NCBI GenBank assembly: GCA_946699065.1
Contig: CAMPDV010000272.1
Coordinates: 248,001 to 312,000, forward strand
DNA: 64,000 bases
Origin: Loxodes magnus
Lineage: Eukaryota > Ciliophora > Karyorelictea > Loxodida > Loxodidae
Reading direction: 5' to 3'
Shown here: positions 13,093 through 24,700 of the stretch, in pieces
Numbering within the stretch: the first letter of the stretch is position 1
Layout of the letters: every line of letters begins with the position of its first letter
The notes under the pieces: generated by a model
Database searches by the model: none
The model's input: the letters and a program-made list of their open reading frames with translations, nothing else
What the model was told of the DNA's origin: nothing
Program-made: the position numbers and the translations under genes

Positions 13093-14958
13093 GTGTCATT
13101 GCTTAGTGCGATCGCTACGACTCAATTCTCCTTTCCTTTCAAGGTCCTCGTACAACTACCCGTATTGAAATCCCATACACGAATCGTTCCATCGTAACTA
13201 CCAGATACGATCCATTTCGTGTCATTGCTTAGTGCGATCGCTACAACTACAAACTCCTTTCCTTTCAAGGTCCTCGTACAACTACCAGTATTGAAATCCC
13301 ATACACGAATCGTTCGATCGCCACTACCAGATACGATCCATTTCGTGTCATTGCTTAGTGCGATCGCTACGACTCAATTCTCGTGTCCTTTCAAGGTCCT
13401 CGTACAACTACCAGTATTGAAATCCCATACCCGAATCGTTCCATCGTAACTACCAGATACGATCCATTTCGTGTCATTGCTTAGTGCGATCGCTACGACT
13501 CAATTCTCGTGTCCTTTCAAGGTCCTTGTACAAATACCCGTATTGAAATCCCATACACGAATCGTTCGATCGCCACTACCAGATACGATCCATTTCGTGT
13601 CATTGCTTAGTGCGATCGCTACAACTACAAACTCCTTTCCTTTCAAGGTCCTCGTACAACTACCCGTATTGAAATCCCATACACGAATCGTTCGATCGCC
13701 ACTACCAGATACGATCCATTTCGTGTCATTGCTTAGTGCGATCGCTACGACTCAATTCTCGTGTCCTTTCAAGGTCCTCGTACAACTACCAGTATTGAAA
13801 TCCCATACCCGAATCGTTCCATCGTAACTACCAGATACGATCCATTTCGTGTCATTGCTTAGTGCGATCGCTACGACTCAATTCTCCTTTCCTTTCAAGG
13901 TCCTTGTACAACTACCAGTATTGAAATCCCATACACGAATCGTTCCATCGTAACTACCAGATACGATCCATTTCGTGTCATTGCTTAGTGCGATCGCTAC
14001 GACTCAATTCTCGTGTCCTTTCAAGGTCCTTGTACAACTACCAGTATTGAAATCCCATACACGAATCGTTCCATCGCCACTACCAGATACGATCCATTTC
14101 GTGTCATTGCTTAGTGCGATCGCTACAACTACAAACTCCTTTCCTTTCAAGGTCCTCGTACAACTACCAGTATTGAAATCCCATACCCGAATCGTTCCAT
14201 CGTAACTACCAGATACGATCCATTTCGTGTCATTGCTTAGTGCGATCGCTATAACTCAATTCTCGTGTCCTTTCAAGGTCCTCGTACAACTACCCGTATT
14301 GAAATCCCATACCCGAATCGTTCCATCGTAACTACCAGATACGATCCATTTCGTGTCATTGCTTAGTGCGATCGCTACGACTACAAACTCGTGTCCTTTC
14401 AAGGTCCTCTTACAACTACCCGTATTGAAATCCCATACCCGAATCGTTCCATCGTAACTACCAGATACGATCCATTTCGTGTCATTGCTTAGTGCGATCG
14501 CTACGACTCAATTCTCCTTTCCTTTCAAGGTCCTCGTACAACTACCCGTATTGAAATCCCATACCCGAATCGTTCCATCGTAACTACCAGACACGATCCA
14601 TTTCGTGTCATTGCTTAGTGCGATCGCTACAACTCAATTCTCGTGTCCTTTCAAGGTCCTCGTACAACTACCCGTATTGAAATCCGATACACGAATCGTT
14701 CCATCGTCACTACCAGATACGATCCATTTCGTGTCATTGCTTAGTGCGATCGCTACGACTCAATTCTCCTTTCCTTTCAAGGTCCTCGTACAACTACCCG
14801 TATTGAAATCCCATACACGAATCGTTCCATCGTAACTACCAGATACGATCCATTTCGTGTCATTGCTTAGTGCGATCGCTACAACTACAAACTCCTTTCC
14901 TTTCAAGGTCCTCGTACAACTACCAGTATTGAAATCCCATACACGAATCGTTCGATCG
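12589..14958 (-). repeat. About 19-unit block shared with 49068-51436, left copy
   Basis: The variant order matches 49068-51436 at a constant displacement of 36,479 bp. The displacement is not a multiple of 126 because irregular zones lie between. It includes the ATT (Ser to Ile) unit near 13530 and the WD-to-SD unit near 14680. It is followed by only about 1.4 units before the scrambled zone at 15136. Confidence 0.75.
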
Positions 14959-15191
14959 CCACTACCAGATACGATCCATTTCGTGTCATTGCTTAGTGCG
15001 ATCGCTATAACTCCTGACTCGTGTCCTTTCAAGGTCCTCGTACAACTACCAGTATTGAAATCCCATACACGAATCGTTCCATCGTAACTACCAGATACGA
15101 TCCATTTCGTGTCATTGCTTAGTGCGATCGCTACGATCAATTCTCGTGTCCTTTCAAGGTCCTTGTACAAATACCCGTATTGAAATCCCAT
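14760..15191 (-). CDS. Chimeric frame entering WD40 phase through a one-base deletion
   Basis: This open frame has an ATG at 15191, but the first 18 residues are the array read out of frame. It slips into the WD40 frame at the one-base deletion near 15136, where the usual ACTCAATT is ATCAATT; the slip removes the TGA normally found there. Four WD40 heads follow (IVAIALS, GHESGV, GKEFVV, then GKEN and TGA at 14760). It looks like a by-product of the lesion at the edge of the scrambled zone, not a selected gene start. Confidence 0.25.
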   Translation of the reverse strand: MGFQYGYLYKDLERTRELIVAIALSNDTKWIVSGSYDGTIRVWDFNTGSCTRTLKGHESGVIAIALSNDTKWIVSGSGDRTIRVWDFNTGSCTRTLKGKEFVVVAIALSNDTKWIVSGSYDGTIRVWDFNTGSCTRTLKGKEN

Positions 15192-16027
15192 ACACGAATC
15201 GTTCGATCGCCACTACCAGATACGATCCATTTCGTGTCATTGCTTAGTGCGATCGCTACAACTCAATTCTCGTGTCCTTTCAAGGTCCTCTTACAACTAC
15301 CCGTATTGAAATCCCATACCCGAATCGTTCCATCGTAACTACCAGATATCCATTTCGTGTCATTGCTTAGTGCGATCGCTACAACTCAATTCTCGTGTCC
15401 TTTCAAGTATTGAAATCCCATACCCGAATCGTTCCATCGTAACTACCAGATACGATCCATTTTGTCAATTCTCCTTTCCTTTCAACTTGTACAACTACCA
15501 GTATTGAAATCCCATACACGAATCGTTCCATCGTAACTACCAGATACCCGATCGCTACGACTCAATTCTCGTGTCCTTTCAAGGTCCTTGTACAACTACC
15601 AGTATTGAAATCCCATACACGAATCGTTCCAATCATTGCTTAGTGCGATCGCTACAACTCAATTCTCGTGTCCTTTCAACGAAATCCCATACACGAATCG
15701 TTCGAACTACCAGATACGATCCATTTCGTGTCATTGCTTAGTGCGATCGCTACAACTCAATTCTCGTGTCCTTTCAAGGTCCGTACAATCGAAATCCCAT
15801 ACACGAATCGTTCGATCGCCACTACTACCAGATACGATCCATTTCGTGTCATTGAATCTTAGCTTAGTGCTACAACTCAATTCTCGATCGCTACGATCCA
15901 TTTCGTGTCATTGCTTAGTGCGACTCAATTCTCGTGTCCTTTCAAACTACCAGTATTGAAATCCCATACCCTCGTAACTACCAGATACGATCCATTTTTC
16001 AAGGTCCTCGCCACTACCAGATACAAC
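15136..16027. other. Scrambled zone of truncated and fused units
   Basis: About 0.9 kb in which pieces of the 126-bp unit are joined with many internal deletions and a few insertions. It begins with a one-base loss near 15136. Later events include a three-base loss at 15347, a 19-base loss near 15407, and larger losses near 15465, 15547, 15632 and 15680. A rearranged stretch lies at 15854-15900. No foreign sequence is present; every piece is array sequence. The WD40 frame is lost. It could be an assembly consensus error at a repeat junction or a real mutated breakpoint. Confidence 0.8.
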
Positions 16028-16365
16028 TACCAGTATTGAAATCCCATACACGAATCGTTCGATCGCCACTACCAGATACGATCCATTTCGTGTCATTGCT
16101 TAGTGCGATCGCTACAACTCAATTCTCGTGTCCTTTCAAGGTCCTCGTACAACTACCAGTATTGAAATCCCATACCCGAATCGTTCCATCGTAACTACCA
16201 GATACGATCCATTTCGTGTCATTGCTTAGTGCGATCGCTACAACTCAATTCTCGTGTCCTTTCAAGGTCCTCGTACAACTACCAGTATTGAAATCCCATA
16301 CACGAATCGTTCGATCGCCACTACCAGATACGATCCATTTCGTGTCATTGCTTAGTGCGATCGCT

Positions 16366-16380
16366 ACAACTCAAACTCCT
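16366..16380. other. One-base deletion, frameshift
   Basis: The usual ACAACTACAAACTCC reads ACAACTCAAACTCC here. This is a single-base loss that shifts the minus-strand WD40 frame within a GKEF-type head. Confidence 0.75.
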
Positions 16381-16498
16381 TTCCTTTCAAGGTCCTCGTA
16401 CAACTACCCGTATTGAAATCCCATACACGAATCGTTCGATCGCCACTACCAGATACGATCCATTTCGTGTCATTGCTTAGTGCGATCGCTACGACTCA

Positions 16499-16532
16499 AT
16501 TCGTAACTCGTGATCCTTTCATTGCTTAGGTC
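16499..16532. other. Irregular unit with net 12-base gain
   Basis: Extra bases, including a misplaced copy of the CATTGCTTAG piece that normally lies elsewhere in the unit, interrupt the junction between two units. The net gain of 12 keeps the frame outside the lesion. Confidence 0.75.
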
Positions 16533-16604
16533 CTCGTACAACTACCAGTATTGAAATCCCATACCCGAATCGTTCCATCGTAACTACCAGATACGATCCA
16601 TTTC

Positions 16605-18070
16605 GTGTCATTGCTTAGTGCGATCGCTACGACTCAATTCTCCTTTCCTTTCAAGGTCCTTGTACAACTACCAGTATTGAAATCCCATACACGAATCGTT
16701 CCATCGTAACTACCAGATACGATCCATTTCGTGTCATTGCTTAGTGCGATCGCTACGACTCAATTCTCGTGTCCTTTCAAGGTCCTTGTACAACTACCAG
16801 TATTGAAATCCCATACACGAATCGTTCCATCGCCACTACCAGATACGATCCATTTCGTGTCATTGCTTAGTGCGATCGCTACAACTACAAACTCCTTTCC
16901 TTTCAAGGTCCTCGTACAACTACCAGTATTGAAATCCCATACCCGAATCGTTCCATCGTAACTACCAGATACGATCCATTTCGTGTCATTGCTTAGTGCG
17001 ATCGCTATAACTCAATTCTCGTGTCCTTTCAAGGTCCTCGTACAACTACCCGTATTGAAATCCCATACACGAATCGTTCCATCGTAACTACCAGATACGA
17101 TCCATTTCGTGTCATTGCTTAGTGCGATCGCTACGACTCAATTCTCGTGTCCTTTCAAGGTCCTCTTACAACTACCCGTATTGAAATCCCATACCCGAAT
17201 CGTTCCATCGTAACTACCAGATACGATCCATTTCGTGTCATTGCTTAGTGCGATCGCTACGACTCAATTCTCCTTTCCTTTCAAGGTCCTCGTACAACTA
17301 CCCGTATTGAAATCCCATACCCGAATCGTTCCATCGTAACTACCAGACACGATCCATTTCGTGTCATTGCTTAGTGCGATCGCTACAACTCAATTCTCGT
17401 GTCCTTTCAAGGTCCTCGTACAACTACCCGTATTGAAATCCGATACACGAATCGTTCCATCGTCACTACCAGATACGATCCATTTCGTGTCATTGCTTAG
17501 TGCGATCGCTACGACTCAATTCTCCTTTCCTTTCAAGGTCCTCGTACAACTACCAGTATTGAAATCCCATACACGAATCGTTCGATCGCCACTACCAGAT
17601 ACGATCCATTTCGTGTCATTGCTTAGTGCGATCGCTATAACTCCTGACTCGTTTCCTTTCAAGGTCCTCGTACAACTACCCGTATTGAAATCCCATACAC
17701 GAATCGTTCCATCGTAACTACCAGATACGATCCATTTCGTGTCATTGCTTAGTGCGATCGCTACGACTCAATTCTCGTGTCCTTTCAAGGTCCTCGTACA
17801 ACTACCAGTATTGAAATCCCATACCCGAATCGTTCCATCGTAACTACCAGATACGATCCATTTCGTGTCATTGCTTAGTGCGATCGCTACGACTCAATTC
17901 TCGTGTCCTTTCAAGGTCCTTGTACAAATACCCGTATTGAAATCCCATACACGAATCGTTCGATCGCCACTACCAGATACGATCCATTTCGTGTCATTGC
18001 TTAGTGCGATCGCTACGACTCAATTCTCCTTTCCTTTCAAGGTCCTCGTACAACTACCCGTATTGAAATC
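16605..18070 (-). repeat. About 12-unit block shared with 31674-33139, left copy
   Basis: It matches 31674-33139 at a displacement of 15,069 bp. The copies are similar but not identical: near 17070 the left has CGT where the right has CGG, and near 17135 the heads differ. Both copies lie immediately to the right of a scrambled zone. Confidence 0.65.
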
Positions 18071-18437
18071 CCATACACGAATCGTTCCATCGCCACTACC
18101 AGATACGATCCATTTCGTGTCATTGCTTAGTGCGATCGCTACAACTCAATTCTCGTGTCCTTTCAAGGTCCTCGTACAACTACCCGTATTGAAATCCGAT
18201 ACACGAATCGTTCCATCGTCACTACCAGATACGATCCATTTCGTGTCATTGCTTAGTGCGATCGCTACGACTCAATTCTCCTTTCCTTTCAAGGTCCTCG
18301 TACAACTACCCGTATTGAAATCCCATACACGAATCGTTCCATCGTAACTACCAGATACGATCCATTTCGTGTCATTGCTTAGTGCGATCGCTACAACTAC
18401 AAACTCCTTTCCTTTCAAGGTCCTCGTACAACTACCA

Positions 18438-18510
18438 GATACGATCCATCGTGAAGTGCGATCCCACTATTCTCGTGTCCTTTCAACGAATCGTTCCGAA
18501 TCGCCACTAC
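18438..18510. other. Scrambled junction
   Basis: Parts of two units are fused (the unit runs from ACCAGATACGATCC into GTGAAGTGCGATCCC and then CGAATCGTTCCGAATCG). All pieces derive from the array. Confidence 0.75.
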
Positions 18511-18690
18511 CAGATACGATCCATTTCGTGTCATTGCTTAGTGCGATCGCTACGACTCAATTCTCGTGTCCTTTCAAGGTCCTCGTACAACTACCAGTAT
18601 TGAAATCCCATACCCGAATCGTTCCATCGTAACTACCAGATACGATCCATTTCGTGTCATTGCTTAGTGCGATCGCTACGACTCAATTCT

Positions 18691-18720
18691 CGTAACTGTC
18701 CTTTCAAGGTCCTACGTACA
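18691..18720. other. Two small insertions (net +5), frameshift
   Basis: Four bases (AACT) are added in the TCTCGTGTCC motif and one base in CCTTGTAC. Together they shift the WD40 frame. They lie directly left of the 12.5-kb duplicated block. Confidence 0.75.
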
Positions 18721-21700
18721 AATACCCGTATTGAAATCCCATACCCGAATCGTTCCATCGTAACTACCAGATACGATCCATTTCGTGTCATTGCTTAGTG
18801 CGATCGCTACAACTCAATTCTCGTGTCCTTTCAAGGTCCTCGTACAACTACCCGTATTGAAATCCGATACACGAATCGTTCCATCGTCACTACCAGATAC
18901 GATCCATTTCGTGTCATTGCTTAGTGCGATCGCTACGACTCAATTCTCCTTTCCTTTCAAGGTCCTCGTACAACTACCAGTATTGAAATCCCATACACGA
19001 ATCGTTCGATCGCCACTACCAGATACGATCCATTTCGTGTCATTGCTTAGTGCGATCGCTATAACTCCTGACTCGTTTCCTTTCAAGGTCCTCGTACAAC
19101 TACCCGTATTGAAATCCCATACACGAATCGTTCCATCGTAACTACCAGATACGATCCATTTCGTGTCATTGCTTAGTGCGATCGCTACGACTCAATTCTC
19201 GTGTCCTTTCAAGGTCCTCGTACAACTACCAGTATTGAAATCCCATACCCGAATCGTTCCATCGTAACTACCAGATACGATCCATTTCGTGTCATTGCTT
19301 AGTGCGATCGCTACGACTCAATTCTCGTGTCCTTTCAAGGTCCTTGTACAAATACCCGTATTGAAATCCCATACACGAATCGTTCGATCGCCACTACCAG
19401 ATACGATCCATTTCGTGTCATTGCTTAGTGCGATCGCTACGACTCAATTCTCCTTTCCTTTCAAGGTCCTCGTACAACTACCCGTATTGAAATCCCATAC
19501 CCGAATCGTTCCATCGTAACTACCAGACACGATCCATTTCGTGTCATTGCTTAGTGCGATCGCTACAACTCAATTCTCGTGTCCTTTCAAGGTCCTCGTA
19601 CAACTACCCGTATTGAAATCCGATACACGAATCGTTCCATCGTCACTACCAGATACGATCCATTTCGTGTCATTGCTTAGTGCGATCGCTACGACTCAAT
19701 TCTCCTTTCCTTTCAAGGTCCTCGTACAACTACCCGTATTGAAATCCCATACACGAATCGTTCCATCGTAACTACCAGATACGATCCATTTCGTGTCATT
19801 GCTTAGTGCGATCGCTACAACTACAAACTCCTTTCCTTTCAAGGTCCTCGTACAACTACCAGTATTGAAATCCCATACACGAATCGTTCGATCGCCACTA
19901 CCAGATACGATCCATTTCGTGTCATTGCTTAGTGCGATCGCTACGACTCAATTCTCGTGTCCTTTCAAGGTCCTCGTACAACTACCAGTATTGAAATCCC
20001 ATACCCGAATCGTTCCATCGTAACTACCAGATACGATCCATTTCGTGTCATTGCTTAGTGCGATCGCTACGACTCAATTCTCGTGTCCTTTCAAGGTCCT
20101 TGTACAAATACCCGTATTGAAATCCCATACACGAATCGTTCGATCGCCACTACCAGATACGATCCATTTCGTGTCATTGCTTAGTGCGATCGCTACAACT
20201 CAATTCTCGTGTCCTTTCAAGGTCCTCGTACAACTACCAGTATTGAAATCCCATACACGAATCGTTCGATCGCCACTACCAGATACGATCCATTTCGTGT
20301 CATTGCTTAGTGCGATCGCTACAACTCAATTCTCGTGTCCTTTCAAGGTCCTTGTACAACTACCAGTATTGAAATCCCATACCCGAATCGTTCCATCGTA
20401 ACTACCAGATACGATCCATTTCGTGTCATTGCTTAGTGCGATCGCTACGACTCAATTCTCCTTTCCTTTCAAGGTCCTTGTACAACTACCAGTATTGAAA
20501 TCCCATACACGAATCGTTCCATCGTAACTACCAGATACGATCCATTTCGTGTCATTGCTTAGTGCGATCGCTACGACTCAATTCTCGTGTCCTTTCAAGG
20601 TCCTTGTACAACTACCAGTATTGAAATCCCATACACGAATCGTTCCATCGCCACTACCAGATACGATCCATTTCGTGTCATTGCTTAGTGCGATCGCTAC
20701 AACTACAAACTCCTTTCCTTTCAAGGTCCTCGTACAACTACCAGTATTGAAATCCCATACCCGAATCGTTCCATCGTAACTACCAGATACGATCCATTTC
20801 GTGTCATTGCTTAGTGCGATCGCTACAACTCAATTCTCGTGTCCTTTCAAGGTCCTCTTACAACTACCCGTATTGAAATCCCATACCCGAATCGTTCCAT
20901 CGTAACTACCAGATACGATCCATTTCGTGTCATTGCTTAGTGCGATCGCTACAACTCAATTCTCGTGTCCTTTCAAGGTCCTCGTACAACTACCCGTATT
21001 GAAATCCGATACACGAATCGTTCGATCGCCACTACCAGATACGATCCATTTCGTGTCATTGCTTAGTGCGATCGCTACAACTCAATTCTCGTGTCCTTTC
21101 AAGGTCCTCGTACAACTACCAGTATTGAAATCCCATACCCGAATCGTTCCATCGTAACTACCAGATACGATCCATTTCGTGTCATTGCTTAGTGCGATCG
21201 CTACGACTCAATTCTCGTGTCCTTTCAAGGTCCTTGTACAAATACCCGTATTGAAATCCCATACACGAATCGTTCGATCGCCACTACCAGATACGATCCA
21301 TTTCGTGTCATTGCTTAGTGCGATCGCTACAACTACAAACTCCTTTCCTTTCAAGGTCCTCGTACAACTACCAGTATTGAAATCCCATACCCGAATCGTT
21401 CCATCGTAACTACCAGATACGATCCATTTCGTGTCATTGCTTAGTGCGATCGCTATAACTCAATTCTCGTGTCCTTTCAAGGTCCTCGTACAACTACCCG
21501 TATTGAAATCCCATACCCGAATCGTTCCATCGTAACTACCAGATACGATCCATTTCGTGTCATTGCTTAGTGCGATCGCTACGACTACAAACTCGTGTCC
21601 TTTCAAGGTCCTCTTACAACTACCCGTATTGAAATCCCATACCCGAATCGTTCCATCGTAACTACCAGATACGATCCATTTCGTGTCATTGCTTAGTGCG

Positions 21701-24700
21701 ATCGCTACGACTCAATTCTCCTTTCCTTTCAAGGTCCTCGTACAACTACCCGTATTGAAATCCCATACCCGAATCGTTCCATCGTAACTACCAGACACGA
21801 TCCATTTCGTGTCATTGCTTAGTGCGATCGCTACAACTCAATTCTCGTGTCCTTTCAAGGTCCTCGTACAACTACCCGTATTGAAATCCGATACACGAAT
21901 CGTTCGATCGCCACTACCAGATACGATCCATTTCGTGTCATTGCTTAGTGCGATCGCTATAACTCAATTCTCGTGTCCTTTCAAGGTCCTCGTACAACTA
22001 CCCGTATTGAAATCCCATACCCGAATCGTTCCATCGTAACTACCAGATACGATCCATTTCGTGTCATTGCTTAGTGCGATCGCTACAACTACAAACTCCT
22101 TTCCTTTCAAGGTCCTCGTACAACTACCAGTATTGAAATCCCATACACGAATCGTTCGATCGCCACTACCAGATACGATCCATTTCGTGTCATTGCTTAG
22201 TGCGATCGCTACAACTCAATTCTCGTGTCCTTTCAAGGTCCTCGTACAACTACCCGTATTGAAATCCCATACCCGAATCGTTCCATCGTAACTACCAGAT
22301 ACGATCCATTTCGTGTCATTGCTTAGTGCGATCGCTACGACTCAATTCTCGTGTCCTTTCAAGGTCCTTGTACAAATACCCGTATTGAAATCCCATACAC
22401 GAATCGTTCGATCGCCACTACCAGATACGATCCATTTCGTGTCATTGCTTAGTGCGATCGCTACAACTACAAACTCCTTTCCTTTCAAGGTCCTCGTACA
22501 ACTACCCGTATTGAAATCCCATACACGAATCGTTCGATCGCCACTACCAGATACGATCCATTTCGTGTCATTGCTTAGTGCGATCGCTACGACTCAATTC
22601 TCGTGTCCTTTCAAGGTCCTCGTACAACTACCAGTATTGAAATCCCATACCCGAATCGTTCCATCGTAACTACCAGATACGATCCATTTCGTGTCATTGC
22701 TTAGTGCGATCGCTACGACTCAATTCTCCTTTCCTTTCAAGGTCCTTGTACAACTACCAGTATTGAAATCCCATACACGAATCGTTCCATCGTAACTACC
22801 AGATACGATCCATTTCGTGTCATTGCTTAGTGCGATCGCTACGACTCAATTCTCGTGTCCTTTCAAGGTCCTTGTACAACTACCAGTATTGAAATCCCAT
22901 ACACGAATCGTTCCATCGCCACTACCAGATACGATCCATTTCGTGTCATTGCTTAGTGCGATCGCTACAACTACAAACTCCTTTCCTTTCAAGGTCCTCG
23001 TACAACTACCAGTATTGAAATCCCATACCCGAATCGTTCCATCGTAACTACCAGATACGATCCATTTCGTGTCATTGCTTAGTGCGATCGCTATAACTCA
23101 ATTCTCGTGTCCTTTCAAGGTCCTCGTACAACTACCCGTATTGAAATCCCATACCCGAATCGTTCCATCGTAACTACCAGATACGATCCATTTCGTGTCA
23201 TTGCTTAGTGCGATCGCTATAACTCCTGACTCGTTTCCTTTCAAGGTCCTCTTACAACTACCAGTATTGAAATCCCATACCCGAATCGTTCCATCGTAAC
23301 TACCAGATACGATCCATTTCGTGTCATTGCTTAGTGCGATCGCTACAACTCAATTCTCGTGTCCTTTCAAGGTCCTCGTACAACTACCCGTATTGAAATC
23401 CCATACACGAATCGTTCCATCGTCACTACCAGATACGATCCATTTCGTGTCATTGCTTAGTGCGATCGCTACAACTCAATTCTCGTGTCCTTTCAAGGTC
23501 CTCGTACAACTACCCGTATTGAAATCCCATACACGAATCGTTCGATCGCCACTACCAGATACGATCCATTTCGTGTCATTGCTTAGTGCGATCGCTACAA
23601 CTCAATTCTCGTGTCCTTTCAAGGTCCTCGTACAACTACCAGTATTGAAATCCCATACACGAATCGTTCGATCGCCACTACCAGATACGATCCATTTCGT
23701 GTCATTGCTTAGTGCGATCGCTACAACTCAATTCTCGTGTCCTTTCAAGGTCCTCGTACAACTACCCGTATTGAAATCCCATACACGAATCGTTCCATCG
23801 TCACTACCAGATACGATCCATTTCGTGTCATTGCTTAGTGCGATCGCTACGACTCAATTCTCCTTTCCTTTCAAGGTCCTCGTACAACTACCCGTATTGA
23901 AATCCCATACACGAATCGTTCCATCGTAACTACCAGATACGATCCATTTCGTGTCATTGCTTAGTGCGATCGCTACAACTACAAACTCCTTTCCTTTCAA
24001 GGTCCTCGTACAACTACCAGTATTGAAATCCCATACACGAATCGTTCGATCGCCACTACCAGATACGATCCATTTCGTGTCATTGCTTAGTGCGATCGCT
24101 ACGACTCAATTCTCGTGTCCTTTCAAGGTCCTCGTACAACTACCAGTATTGAAATCCCATACCCGAATCGTTCCATCGTAACTACCAGATACGATCCATT
24201 TCGTGTCATTGCTTAGTGCGATCGCTACGACTCAATTCTCGTGTCCTTTCAAGGTCCTTGTACAAATACCCGTATTGAAATCCCATACACGAATCGTTCG
24301 ATCGCCACTACCAGATACGATCCATTTCGTGTCATTGCTTAGTGCGATCGCTACAACTACAAACTCCTTTCCTTTCAAGGTCCTCGTACAACTACCCGTA
24401 TTGAAATCCCATACACGAATCGTTCGATCGCCACTACCAGATACGATCCATTTCGTGTCATTGCTTAGTGCGATCGCTACGACTCAATTCTCGTGTCCTT
24501 TCAAGGTCCTCGTACAACTACCAGTATTGAAATCCCATACCCGAATCGTTCCATCGTAACTACCAGATACGATCCATTTCGTGTCATTGCTTAGTGCGAT
24601 CGCTACGACTCAATTCTCCTTTCCTTTCAAGGTCCTTGTACAACTACCAGTATTGAAATCCCATACACGAATCGTTCCATCGTAACTACCAGATACGATC

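Larger units (their letters stand above)
1..15135 (-). pseudogene. WD40 reading frame, phase-locked segment 1 (120 units, TGA-interrupted)
   Basis: The 126-bp phase is exact over this whole stretch: variant landmarks at 871, 3643, 14857 and elsewhere are separated by exact multiples of 126. No frameshift was found in about 120 units. The minus frame contains no TAA or TAG that I could find, but many units carry TGA at the codon before V of GHExxV. Read with the standard code it is broken into short pieces; with UGA as Trp it is open for about 5,040 codons and continues past the left edge. There is no ATG in the consensus unit, so a start must lie outside. Units 1-3600 lack the Arg CGG variant that becomes common to the right. 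It ends at a one-base deletion near 15136. Confidence 0.5.
16028..18437 (-). pseudogene. WD40 reading frame, segment 2 (about 19 units, frameshifted)
   Basis: Regular WD40 units resume after the scrambled zone. Two lesions occur early: a one-base loss near 16371 that shifts the frame, and a net 12-base gain at 16499-16532. From 16540 to 18437 the phase is regular (landmarks at 16731, 17361, 17865 and 18369). Most units carry TGA at the usual codon. Units near 17440 and 18190 replace the Trp of WD by Ser (TGG to TCG). The segment is bounded by scrambled sequence on both sides, so it cannot form one continuous frame with its neighbours as assembled. Confidence 0.5.

Noticed and set aside
15636-15959. 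Plus-strand frames in the scrambled zone
   Set aside because: They are mixtures of frames joined by the deletions and encode nothing recognisable.
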